Source: Cucumis sativus (lineage: Eukaryota; Streptophyta; Magnoliopsida; Cucurbitales; Cucurbitaceae). From it: a DNA stretch of 64,000 nt. The DNA is taken from NCBI RefSeq assembly GCF_000004075.3, contig NC_026656.2:13392001-13456000 (forward strand), in the 5' to 3' direction. The translations under genes and the position numbers were made by a program. The notes beneath the pieces were generated by a model. The model did not search any database. It was not told where the DNA came from and saw only the letters and a program-made list of their open reading frames with translations. Below, one piece after another: positions 37,243 to 49,246 of this stretch (the stretch's first letter is position 1; every line of letters starts with the position of its first letter).

Positions 37243-39562
37243 ATGTTCTCAGAGTTGATGAACTTTCTGAGAGCTTGTTTTCGACCGAGGTCGGATCGAC
37301 ATGTACACAAAGGTTCCGATGCTGGTGGTCGACAGGATGGTCTCCTATGGTACAAAGATAGTGGGCAGCATGCCAATGGTGAGTTTTCAATGGCTGTAGT
37401 TCAGGCTAACAATTTACTTGAGGATCAAAGCCAGATGGAGTCAGGCAATTTGAGCTTGCACGAGGCCGGGCCGTATGGTACTTTTGTTGGTGTGTATGAT
37501 GGGCATGGAGGGCCCGAGACATCTCGTTATGTAAATGATCACCTTTTCCAGCATCTTAAAAGTAAGGAACTGAAAACTTTGATCTCCCATATCCTGTTTG
37601 TTCAATTATTTATTTCCCATATGCTTGATTACTTAACAAGTTGATTGGAGTTGGTTTGCAAGTGGATTATGCATCTAGAAAGGGATGAAAGGTGAAATTC
37701 AGATTCAATACAGTTGGATTTTAGTTTGAAAAACTGAAGAATATTATGCTCGTACTTCATAGTGCTTTCACTTGTTTATAGTTTTCTAAAAAGCAGATTC
37801 CCATCTCTTATAAGTTGGATTTGTTTCATAATTCAAGTTTGCTTTTAATCGTTCATAAAACTTGGGTTCTAGAGTGCTCATGATTTGTTTCCTAAATTTT
37901 AGGGTTTACTTCAGAGCAACAATCCATGTCAGTGGATGTCATACGGAAGGCATTTCAAGCTACTGAAGAGGGGGTCATTGCTCAAGTTTCAAAACAATGG
38001 TCAATGAGGCCACAAATTGCAGCTGTTGGATCTTGCTGCCTTGTTGGTGTAATTTGTGCTGGAACCCTTTACATTGCCAACCTTGGCGATTCACGAGCTG
38101 TTTTAGGGAGAGTTGTAAAGGCGACAGGGGAAGTTTTGTCCGTTCAGTTGTCAGCTGAGCATAATGCTTCTATAGAGTCTGTGAGGCAGGAGCTCCGTGC
38201 CCTGCATCCTGATGATCCACATATTGTAGTCTTGAAGCATAATGTATGGCGCGTTAAGGGCCTTATACAGGTAAGTTATTTGATGCATTAATATTGAAAA
38301 TGCACATTCTTTGTCTTTTGATGTGGCTGAAATATGTTTTTAACCGTGTTAAGCGCATTTTCTTTCTCAGGTTTCTCGATCTATTGGCGATGTCTATTTA
38401 AAGAGAGCTGAGTTTAACCGAGAGCCTCTTTATGCTAAGTTTCGCCTTCGTGAACCTATCAAAAAGCCCATACTGAGCGCCGAACCATCTATTTCAGTGC
38501 TCCAATTGCAGCCACAGGATCAATTTATTATATTTGCTTCAGATGGGCTCTGGGAACACCTTAGCAATCAGGAAGCTGTTGATATTGTCCAAAACCATCC
38601 ACGTAATGTAAGATTTTTCTACCAGCTAAAATTAGAGAATAAGATGCTATCACTTTCTTGAATGATCAACTAGTTTTATTTGGAAAAGAAAATGGACAAA
38701 AGAAATTTGGCCACCTGATACTTCCTATATTTTCTACATTGTGCATGTGGTTGTGTTTTGAATGGGCTATGTTTTGTATTGTGCTGGTGATAGTGTCAGA
38801 GTGGGAGAGCCCACCCTCTCGAATTGTTCTGAACTTTGTATTTTGTGATCTTGTCAATATATTGTGACTCTCGGCAGGGTCCTTGCAACATGTTCATGTT
38901 TTTGGTTACTACTCAAACACAATCTTAGCAACCTTAAGCAGCTTAGATCGATGATCTAAATTTGTTCTTCATTATCCTCTCTCGTGTTTTGGAAAATGTA
39001 GTATAGCCTTCTCGAAACCAGATTTTACATCTTGTTCTAGTTGATTGAAAAATAGATTCAGCATGTTTTCTGTTCATTAAGAGCAACCTGCCACAATGGT
39101 TCTAGATTCTTTTGCGTTTTCCTTTTTGTGTTGGCTTATATGATGCTTATATTTCGTTTTATTTAAAGTTTTTTAAATCAATATTTTTCCTAAAGAGAGA
39201 GGTCGTCAAACGTCTTGTTTTCATACATAGTGTTAGGAAAGGAGAGATGATAAAGAAACTCAAACTTTCATTTGAATAATCTCTCATTGCAGGGAAGTGC
39301 AAGGAGGCTGGTGAAAGCAGCACTACAAGAGGCAGCAAAGAAGAGAGAAATGAGATACTCAGATTTGAAGAAGATTGACCGGGGGGTACGGCGACATTTC
39401 CACGATGACATCACAGTGATTGTTGTTTTTCTCGACTCAAACCTTGTGAGCCGAGCTAGCTCTACAAAATGTGCAAGCCTATCAGTGCGAGGGGGTGGAG
39501 TTAACTTACGTCCAAACTCATTGGCCCCCTGCACCACACCATCAGACACTGGCATGGCCTGA
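37243..39562 (+). CDS. Clade-D type 2C protein phosphatase
   Basis: Exons 37243-37561, 37903-38270, 38371-38607 and 39293-39562, all GT-AG and in frame, give 397 aa. This is the usual size of plant PP2C.D enzymes. Metal-binding and catalytic motifs are intact: GVYDGHGG (Asp86, Gly87), NLGDSRA (Asp169), ASDGLWE (Asp287) and [11 protein letters not shown] (Asp346/347). The clade hallmark [13 protein letters not shown] and [14 protein letters not shown] lie before the first motif. The Mg/Mn-dependent enzyme removes phosphate from Ser/Thr; known clade members act on plasma-membrane H+-ATPase under SAUR control, or on immune kinases, but the substrate here is not visible. Start choice: first ATG in frame after the UTR-intron acceptor; a Met six codons on is an alternative. 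Upstream ATGs suggest translational control. The C-terminus is a Ser-rich tail after the catalytic core. Confidence 0.93.
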
Positions 39563-39704
39563 TTTGGCTATATCATCTCATGTTTGTTTGTCTGTTGTAT
39601 TGTTCTCATATGTGAATACAAGGTAGCTTCCAACAGAGATAAAATGGAGCCAGGCATCAATCCTTTTACTATACTTTGTAACTCTTAACTCAAAAAGAAG
39701 AAAA

Positions 39705-39705
<1 letters not shown>

Positions 39706-39748
<43 letters not shown>

Positions 39749-39750
39749 AG
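39706..39750. repeat. (GAAA)n microsatellite
   Basis: About ten GAAA tetramers lie in the probable 3' UTR of the PP2C gene, 150 bases after its stop. Confidence 0.9.
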
Positions 39751-42700
39751 CTTCAGCTTTCTGTCCAAACCAAAGCAACTGAAGTAGACAGCTTCAAGTT
39801 GCCTGTAATTGTAGCTAATTCCTTGGCATATTTCACATCCTTCCCATTATTATTTTTTTTTATCTTTTACCCATTTTGCTCACTACTTAGCTCTTGTAAA
39901 TTGTATGTATGATGACTATGGAAATTCAGTTTTGCTTGTTTTGATCTGTGTCAATTCATGCTGAACTGCCTAATGTGTTATTACATCTTTGCTTATTTAT
40001 GAAGCCACTTGAATGATTGATTGTTATTTTCCTCCATTCTCTCCCTTCTAATTTCCGGTAGATGCTGAAACTCATCGGATGAATACAGATACCATCTTCA
40101 TACACAACACTCATGAATGCGTCGAATACCTGTCAAATACGTCTTTCAAAGGTTTATTCCATATTCTCCTATCTTTGCAGTTTAGGCATGAGTAACAGAA
40201 GGATTTCATGAAAGAATGAAGAATCAATAGGGCATGGGATATGGATTAGATGAGGAATGGAGAAAAGAAGAAATAGGAATATGTAGGAATATAGTATGGT
40301 TATGGAATATAGGGCGGGGGAAGCTTTAATCTGAGTTTGTCAGATTGGTCAGTAAGAGCATAAAACACAATAATCCAGACAGAAAAATTGAAGGTCCCTA
40401 TGTAAGAAAGTATAGTGAATGGTTGTCTTCTTATAATTGTCATTTCTATTTACACCCCCAAGTAAAATGGCACATTTCTCACTGCCCCCACCCCACCCCA
40501 CCCACTGCACTCAGTCACAACCCTCTATCCCTCTAAAGTTAAGATGGGATAGATTTGTGTGCTCTTTTTCTTCAGTAGTTCATTTTGGATTGGGTGGAAT
40601 CAACCTACAAACTTATGTTCAATAAATTGTATTTGGTGGAGGTAAGTTCAAACAAAAGAGGTCTCTCACATTTTATTTTGTTCCACTTTGTTTCTTCAGA
40701 CTTTTTAAAACCTCTGATTTAGTTTTTTAACTTCAAAAAAAAGTTACTTTTTATGATTTTTGGTTCACTTGTTAATGTATTAGAAATTTTGTTAACTTGT
40801 TCTACAAATCTTTAACGGCAACGCAAAAACTTAATCAACATACTTAAATCTAAAGTCTAATCATCCAAATATAGAAGTCACATTATGAAATCCTAACAAC
40901 AATGACCAAAGTGTTATTTTTTTTCAAAAGTTCAAGGCAAAACACAAACGTTTTAAAAGTTTATGAACTAAAATGAACAAGACACCAAATGTATATACCA
41001 AAATAGGATTTAATATACATAGAGGGGAGGTTACTCTTTTAATCAATTTGAGAATTTCATCCTTTTGTCTTTTGAAATTTTAATTAAGCAATTGCATTAA
41101 AAAAATATTGAAATTTGTTAACAGAAAAGTTTGTCTTCAACTGTTGTTTTATTTTAGAAGTGTGAGTACAGTGACTAACATGAGAATAGTTGTAATTTGC
41201 ACATGCTTCTCTTTGGATTTAAGGTTTAAATTCTCATTCTTCACATATGTTAGATTCTTCTTTTTAATATATACACACACACAATGTTTGGTCTTTAATC
41301 TTTTGAATTCCCAAGTTCATTGGTAATGCATTAGAAAATTTCAATTAAGGCTTCACATTAAAAAAAAGATGTTGAATTTGTTGACAAGTTTGTCTTCAAT
41401 TGTTGTTCTATTAGCATATTTAGGCATGTGAGTATGGCATATTCAGACCATTGATGTTCCTCATTCTCCAATAATATATGTTTTTATTCACGGAAAAAAC
41501 AAAATGCATGAATTTGTATGTCTATCGTTTGTTTCTTGAAACATAAAAAGCTCAGCTTACTATTAATAAAATTTAAATGGGTAAGAGGTCGTGAGTTTAA
41601 TTTACGGTGGTCGTCTATCTAAGATTTAATAGTATATGAGTTTCCTTAACATAAATGTTGTAAGGTTAGTAGATTGTTTTATGAGATTAGTTGAGATATA
41701 GATAAATTAGCTGAGTCATTCATAGATACAAAATTTTTTGACTTGTCAATTAAGAAAATTCATTTATTTTGAATAACACATTCACGTGTTTAAATATGTT
41801 TTTAGAAAATAGAATAATTTTAAACCGAACAACTTTTAAATTTTAATGAACAATTTTCAAAATATTTTTCTATTAAATGACGTGATAAACTATAATACCT
41901 TGTGGGCAAATTTGTAAATAAGAAAAAAAAACCCAAGACATTTAGTCACTTTTTAAACCCTAACAAAATTGTATTTTACTCGTTTTTTTAGGCTTTAGAC
42001 AAATTATTGGAAGCTATGTGATAGGAGCTTAGGGATTAAGTAAATAGACTTGAGGGAACAAAGAACTAAAAGTAGAGATCCTTATCAAGTTTTTGTCTAA
42101 TTAATTGTTTATGAACTTTTCTTTATAATATTGATTAATGGCAGAGACTATGAGAATTAAAAGTATTAAATAAACTATATATCTAGATTTTTTTAGTAAA
42201 AAAAAGTCAAAACAAACTAAATTAAAAATTAATAAGTAGGTTAAACAACAACTATCGGCACTTGTGATAAGTGATCTTCAATTCAAACTTTTGAGTGTTT
42301 CAAACGGTGAGTGCAAATCACAAGATATGCCTTATTTGGTCCACTAACATTGTGAAGGTTATGTTGCGCCTCATGAGCATTAGACTAAGGGGTGGTTGAG
42401 TTACTCAAGCGAACTACTCAACCTTACTACAACATAAAAGGAAGAATGTTGTGAAGACAACCTTATTATATACACATTTGATTAGATGGGAGGATCAACC
42501 GATTAGGTTTTCATGAGCGTTGGTAAAGCATGGAGTGCCTATCAAAAAGGAACTTTTGCATATCCAGAGTGATCCCCACCATTTACAATTCATATCTTCG
42601 CGCAATGAAACATGTAACCTACTTGTTGTCTCATTTAATTACATTTGTTTCTAATCCACGATCTAGTTGAACTCATCATTAAGACAACCGGTTGATATAG

Positions 42701-44183
42701 CCAACAAGAAAATGACACTATTGACAAAGACCATATAGCGAAACACCACAAGCATGAAGCGTGGTAGGCATGTGTCGAGGGAGCATAGCATAGGTGGGAA
42801 ATGGAGCATGGACAGTGGAAGAGGGGAAGCCAAGTGATTTTGATGGAAACATAAGACTTTTTCCTATTAAAAAAGGCCCTATGGAATAATGGATAGTGAG
42901 TCAATTCTTGGAAAACTATAGAGGAAGCCTATAGACAAAATCTAAGAAAGTCTACCCATGAATAAATCTCGAGTCGATAGTAGAACAAACAACGTTGCCT
43001 ACACGCAAAGTTAACTTCTAATATCAAGTGGTCTCAATTCACCACATGAGTTACTCATGTGATACACACCGTTCAATTAAACCTTTGATCTATTAAAAGT
43101 TAATCAATTTAAATTCAAATGGACTATTAGAATTGCATACTAACTATCTTTAAAAGAAATCTTAATTGAAAGTTCAAATTGGTTCGTTCACTTATAAAAG
43201 TTTAAGGGTTTAATTGATAAAATTACAAGTCGCACACATTATTTGTCCAAATAAAAGCTAACAGAGAACAGAGAGTATAAATTGATCTATTTTTGAAATA
43301 TTAGAGTTTAAATCGTTAAAATTATTAGTTTAATTTTTATAGTCATCTACCAATAAAATTTTGCAGTTTAAATTAATTAAACAGATATTTTTCCTCAATA
43401 TTATTAACATTGTTGCTTTTTCATACTTGTTTTCTTTTGTGCCAAATGACATACCTTGTTTAGTACCCAACCATAAGAGATTAGTACCTAATTTAGGTGA
43501 AATGGAGAGAGATATTCACAATTTCCAAAAAGACAATAGACATACACAATTAAGACAAAATTGAGAGGAATTTTAAAACAATCACTCAAAACTAGTTTAG
43601 TATTTGAATACATGTTTGCATCACAAAATTCTATTGTGAACAATTAGAAACATAGAATGGTAAAATAAAAAGAGAAAAATAGAAAGAAAAGTAGAGCATT
43701 CTCCAGGAAGGAGGCAAGTGATTGTGTGTTAAGCTAGAAAGAAAGTGACAGTTGTGATTTTGTGGATTCTCCAAACACAAAACCAAAACCCTAAGCCTAA
43801 GCTTGTTATGTTATGTAGTGTTTTAGTTGATAAAAAAAGACAACAACTATACCTTTTTTTATTTAATCTCAACATTCCAAACACTACAAAAAAACAACAT
43901 TACCACCACATACAAAACAACAAAAATCTCCTACTCCATCTCTCTGTGTTTTTGGTCACTTTTTACTAAGTTTGACTCATCTTTTTATAGAGAAAGAGAG
44001 AGAATGAAACAGTTTCAACCCATTAATCAATGCTAAGATATTGGCAAATAAAGTAAAAACAAAAAAGAAATTCTAATATGTAAAGTAAAAACCAGTTAAA
44101 CCAAGTTCTGAATTTTTTTCCTATTTCAAACTGTTTAACATTAACACGCCAATTAATGGAGTACAAATTTTTGCAGAACAGAC
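39751..44183. other. Intergenic region
   Basis: AT-rich DNA with a purine-rich stretch (40200-40330), a short C-rich run (40484-40504) and a SINE copy (41547-41728). A stretch at 42220-43070 with more even base composition could be an old transposable element, but I cannot assign it. No gene is supported. Confidence 0.6.
41547..41728 (+). repeat. tRNA-derived SINE resembling the plant Au family
   Basis: A box-A-like aaagctcagcttac stretch and a box-B-like ggtcgtgagtttaatttac stretch are followed by a body containing ctatctaagatttaatag, atgagtttccttaac, aaatgttgtaaggttag and atgagattagttgagat. This word order matches the body of the Au-type SINE as I remember it, with transition-type decay. 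No target-site duplication was identified. Confidence 0.65.
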
Positions 44184-44273
44184 CTCACTCTCTCTCTCTC
44201 TCTCTCTCTCTTTCTCGAGCCCCTACCTTCTTCCTTGCCTATGCTTCTCTCTCTCTCTCTCTCTCTTTCTCTC
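44184..44273. repeat. Two (CT)n microsatellites in the leader region
   Basis: CT runs at about 44184-44212 and 44246-44268 lie 500-600 bases upstream of the DUF630/632 start. GA/CT tracts at this place are common in plant 5' UTRs and core promoters. Confidence 0.85.
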
Positions 44274-44677
44274 CATCAGCTTTGTTCTTCATTTCTTAGC
44301 CCAATATCACAAGGGTTTTCTTGTAACTCCCTCGAGTTTCTAAAAAACTTCTAAAGAAGAGTTTTTGTTTTTCTTTGATAAACAGGGGTTTTTGGCTGGA
44401 GAGGATTGTTATTACCTCCTTCAATCAGGGACCTTCTTGAAAGTTATTTGTTTTAAGCAATCCCACCATTTTACTTGCAAGAAGATGAAATGGGTCGGTG
44501 GTATTTTTCTCAAAAGGCTGCATTTTTACACTTTATTTTTCTGAACCCAAGTGAAAAACAAACGAAAATCCTTCTCTTTTAACAGCAAAAACTCACCTTC
44601 CTTTTTATCAGTAAAGAATAATACAAGAAGGGGGAAAAAAATAAACTATCTTTTTCAATTTCAGGCATTTGATTAAA

Positions 44678-44695
44678 GGAAGAAGAAAAAGAAAA

Positions 44696-44728
<33 letters not shown>

Positions 44729-44752
44729 AAAAGAAGAAAAAGAAGAAGAAGC
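44678..44752. repeat. (GAA)n purine tract just upstream of the DUF630/632 start
   Basis: Imperfect GAA/GAAA repeats occupy about 75 bases, ending 30 bases before the ATG. An acceptor-like tttcaatttcag lies just before the tract (44653-44664), so it is probably in the last 5'-UTR exon. Confidence 0.8.
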
Positions 44753-44781
44753 TGCTTTAGCTTTGGCCAACAAAGAAAAAA

Positions 44782-47700
44782 ATGGGTTGTGTTGCCTCAA
44801 AGTTAGAGGAGGAAGAAGAAGTAGTTTCCATTTGTAGAGAAAGAAAACGCCATTTAAAGTTAGCTGTTGAGAGAAGGTATGCTCTTGCAGAAGCACATTG
44901 TAAATATTGTCAAGCTTTATATGCTGTTTCAGCTGCCATTAAACTCTTTGTAGCTCGCCATTCATCTCCTTCTCCTTTCCTCATTACATTCCCTCCTCCC
45001 TCTCCTCCTTCTGAAAAAGTTATAACCAATCCAATGTTTCTTCAGCAAATGCCTTCTGATTCCACTCATGAAACCATAGCCACCTGCCCTTCTTGTATTT
45101 CTTCTTCTTCAACCTCTTCACAATCCTCCATTGAAGAAAGAGAAGAAGAATCAGTAGAAGAGGAGAGGATCGAACAAGTTCCTCCTTATTTCTACATGCA
45201 AATGCCACCCCCAATGCCATCCCCTCAAAGGGAGTTTGGATGGGATTTCTTCAATCCATTTGAGTCAATGAGGACTGATGTCGTCGGCGAATATCGCGAG
45301 GATGAGCTCAGGATGGTGAGGGAGGAAGAAGGAATTCCAGAGTTGGAAGAAGCCGAGGTAGAGAAAGAAGATGGAAACCAGAGAGTTGTGGCTGTTGCTG
45401 AGGAGGAAAATGTTGGAGCTTTTAGAGAGCAGAGGAATGGAGTTGAAGTGATTAAAGTTGGAGACAAGGAAGATGAGGGTCAATTTAAGCAGAAAGGGCT
45501 AACAGTCATTGATACACCAGTTGAAGGAAGGGAGCTTTTGGAAGCATTACAAGACGTTGAGGATTATTTTATCAGGGCTTATGATTCTGGAGTTGATATT
45601 TCTAGGATGTTAGAGGCTAACAAAATTCAACTTCAATCTGGTTTAGAAGAAATTAAAGGTGGGCCATTCATATATCTTCATTTGCTTCATTCATTAAGCT
45701 CTCAAGTTTGTTCTACTAGACATGCATGGGTTGTTTAAATTTATGAGAACTTTGTTTCCTTGTAGACTACAGAATTTGGTTTTTGTATCTAATAATGTGA
45801 ATTGTTCAAGCTTTATGATGAATGTTCATTACATTTTTAGTTATCTGAAATTTGGTTTAAGTTCATTGGATATGAGGGCTATGCTCTATAGCTATGTGAT
45901 TAGTAGCAAATACAGACTTTCATGGCTTAAAGTTAATGATACTCCTCTTGTTATTGAAGTAAATTAGTTCATTTTACTGCAGAAAACTCGACGAAACTCA
46001 TCCAAGCGATTACCTGGCACCGTTCTGTTTCGGGCAAGCCTTCATCATGTAAAAGTCTAGTAGCATCGAGTTCAAAAGGTTCTCCAGCATGGACAGAGTT
46101 TAAGAATGAGCTGTTTGATGATTACGATGTAATGGACTCAGGAAGTCATTCTTCGACTCTTGGACGATTATATGCTTGGGAGAAGAAGCTCTACGAAGAG
46201 GTCAAGGTGAAGATCCTCAAGCTGTTTCTTTTCTTGAAAGATTACCATAATGCAGGGAAGAACATCATAGTATGAGAGGGCAACATTATTAAACATGTTA
46301 CAGTTAGGATAGAAAATAAGAACACATCATTTTCTACTTTATATCTTATTGAGACTCTTGTTAGTCCATCCAGATTTGAAAATCATGTAGATTGTCATAT
46401 AGGATAGAAAATAAAAACACACTCACATGGCTATTACCTTGCAATAACATTTTCTTACGGCTGATATTTAATTTTGATCTTAGCTTTCTTTATCCTAAAC
46501 CTTATTGTTTTGAGTTATTTATAACATTTCAAAATCTTAAGCCACTTCAACTACTCGAGAACGGTTAACAGGATCTGATTAGTTGTTCTCGTGCTGTTGC
46601 TGCAACTCGTTACATTTTTTAGCTAATTGAAAAGAATAAAACTTTGATCTTTCTTGACTTGATAGCTTGGTACTTCATTATAGATTTCTCTAATTGAATT
46701 TAAAATGTTGCCCGGGAGATTATTAGACCGAATTTTACATTGTTTTGCATTTAGGAAGGTAAATTGTCGACATACAACTTTGTGATTCTTCCTAATGTGC
46801 TGTGATTGTTATTCTTATTGTTATACCTAGGCTGGGGACAGCATGCGCAAACTGTATGAGAAAAGGTGCTCGCGACTAAGGAACCAAGACGTTAAAGGGG
46901 ATAATGGAGTTAGTACCGATAAAACTCGAGTTGCAGTAAAGGATTTATATGCCAGGATCTTGGTTGCCATACGGAGTGCAGAATCGATCTCGACAAGAAT
47001 TGAGAAACTAAGAGACGACGAGCTACAACCTCAGATTATTGAGCTATTAAAAGGGTAAAAGTGGAAGATGCCTGTATTTCTGATGAAAATAATCTAGGTA
47101 ATGTTGTGAGTTTGTCACTTAGATTTTCTTCCCGAACCGTTTTGCAGCTTAACAAGATCATGGAAAATCATGTTGGAAGTTCATGAAACCCAGAAAAAGA
47201 TAATTCTTGAAGTGAAGACTTATTCCTGTCATTCCTATCTGAAGTTCTGTAACGAATCTCATCGTCTTGCAACTCTTCAGCTTGGGGCTGAGCTCCAAAA
47301 CTGGCGTTCGTGTTTTTCAAAATATGTTGAATCACAAAAGGCTTACGTTGAAGCTCTCCATGGATGGCTGACCAAGTTCGTAGTGCCTGAGGTTGAGTTC
47401 TACTCTCGGGGTCGAGCATCAGCTGTGCCGTATGGGCTGCACGGACCTCCATTGCTTTCAATCTGCCACAATTGGCTATCTTCCATGGAAAAGTTACCTG
47501 ATAAACCAGTTGCCTTTGCATTGAAAAGTTTTGCAAAAGATATGAAAGCTCTATCAGATATACAGATGGAGGAGCAACACCAAAAGAGAAGAGTCGAAAG
47601 TCTCGGAAAGGAACTTGACCGAAGGATCTTGTCATTACAGAAAACAGAGAACAAGTTCTTTGAGTTCAACTTTACCGAGACGAAATCAGAGTTGGAAGTG

Positions 47701-47991
47701 GAAAATCAGAACGAGTACTTAACCGAAAAGAAAGATCAGCTGGACTTGTTCAAAAAGAAGCTTGATTTGGAGAAGGAAAAACACAACAACTGCATTCAAG
47801 AAGCTCAAAGGATTACATTAAATGGAATCCAAACAGGGTTTTCTACAGTTTTTGAATCGTTATCCGAGTTCTCCAAGGCGTCCCAAAAAATGTACGACCA
47901 CCTTGTGAATTACAGTGAGAATGCCAATAAATCTGAAAACATAAACTATATTGAGGGCTCCTCACAAACTGAAGAAAATGTTGGCAGATAA
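44782..47991 (+). CDS. DUF630/DUF632 (NRG2-like) membrane-anchored regulator
   Basis: Exons 44782-45658, 45983-46206, 46831-47054 and 47148-47991, all GT-AG and in frame, give 722 aa. The protein starts MGCVASKLEEEEEVVSICRE: Gly2 is a canonical N-myristoylation site and Cys3 a likely palmitoylation site. Residues 1-60 are the DUF630 domain (RKRHLKLAVERRYALAEAH, YCQALYAVSAAIKLFVARH). A Pro/Ser-rich then Glu-rich linker follows. From about residue 245 the DUF632 region begins (GRELLEALQDVEDYFIRAYDSG, LGRLYAWEKKLYEEVK, SWKIMLEVHETQKKI), mostly helical with coiled-coil character. Family members include NRG2, a nitrate-signalling regulator, and rice leaf-rolling and dwarf proteins; the role of this paralogue cannot be read from sequence. 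The C-terminus is shorter and more degenerate than the core. Confidence 0.92.
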
Positions 47992-49246
47992 TGAAGGACA
48001 ATACCAAAAAAGTGGTCGGTTTACTCAGAGTTCTGTAAATTATAATTTGTCGAAGCAGCTCGCTGAGACATTGCAATTTGTATTTTTATTCTAGCATCTC
48101 CTCTTAGAAATTTGTTAAGATTTTTGTTACATGCTTTCATTGCCCACAATTTTGTTGCAGATGTCAATTTATTGGCTTTTTTTCTACATATTATTGGGAA
48201 GAAACCAAAGAAATGTAGATTTGGAGATTTTAAGTGGGCAATTATTGTAAGTAGCTTCAATGTACCTGAAAAACAAAGAAGCTTGAGACCTAAATTTAAT
48301 GGTTGAACAGCTCCATTTTAACCTTTTCAGTTTCCCACAAACCAATTGGCCTTCTCACTCCCTCTGGAGAAATTTAGAATGCAAATCTCACAGCAGTGAG
48401 TTGTTTGATCTGTGATGTTTGCTTGCAGTTCTGAAACTCGAGGCACCATCAATGGCAGTTGCAAAGCTTTGTCTTCATGTATGCGGTTTGATTCCATTAT
48501 TGTGGTGGGGCACGTGAAAACAGAGTCTGAAACTAGCAAAAAAACAAAAGATATTCACGTGGTTGTTAAAAGCTCTTAAAATTTCTCTTTTCCTGTATAC
48601 TTTTTGTAGACTTCTTTCATCATAATATCCCCTCTATGTAATGCAAGCTGAAAAATGGCTCAAGTATCTCGAGAATGCCCTGCAAGCCAATGGTCGCCAC
48701 CTGATACTTGTCTTCCAACAAAGGATTATATGAAGGCATTTGGAAGGTGGACCATTCTTACCACAAAATATCTGGTCTAAAACTGTTCGAACCAATATCC
48801 CATGAGATTGCAATTGAAGAACAGCCTGGAGGAAATGAACGAATTTCATGATCTTCTGTCATGCTTCTTCATTTTTTTTTTCTTTCCTGTTTGAAATCAC
48901 TGAACTCCATATTGGAAAAAAAATCAGGCTGACACCATGGGCTTCTTATGGTAATGACATGTCGAGCCTATAAAGTCTAAAATATGTGAATATGGCAGAT
49001 GAAAGATATAAAAAGAAATAGTGACAAACGGCATGGATGGATAAAGGGCACTTTGAACATTCACATCAAGTATGGAGAATATAGGATGATTATTACGTTC
49101 TTCACTATAAACACACGTCATTCCCAACAATCTATTGAGCTTTTGTGCATCCAAAAGCACATAACCTTACAGAACTAACGTGGGATAGAGCAATTGAATA
49201 ATTACAACTTTTGCAATCAAGGAACAACTACAAGATTCTATTAACT
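47992..49246. other. Convergent intergenic region
   Basis: The 3' ends of the DUF630/632 gene (plus) and the CPP1 gene (minus) face each other here. Both 3' UTRs likely lie in it. Only short chance ORFs are present and no other gene is supported. Confidence 0.6.

Noticed and set aside
42220..43070. LTR retrotransposon in a stretch of more even composition
   Set aside because: I found no paired LTRs, no convincing primer-binding site and no coding domain, so it is left unclassified.
44579..44896. Minus-strand ORF with long Phe/Ser runs
   Set aside because: It is the antisense of the GAA microsatellite and the start of the DUF630/632 gene.
47168..47635. 155-codon minus-strand ORF
   Set aside because: It is antisense to the last exon of the DUF630/632 gene, whose frame is supported by family motifs.
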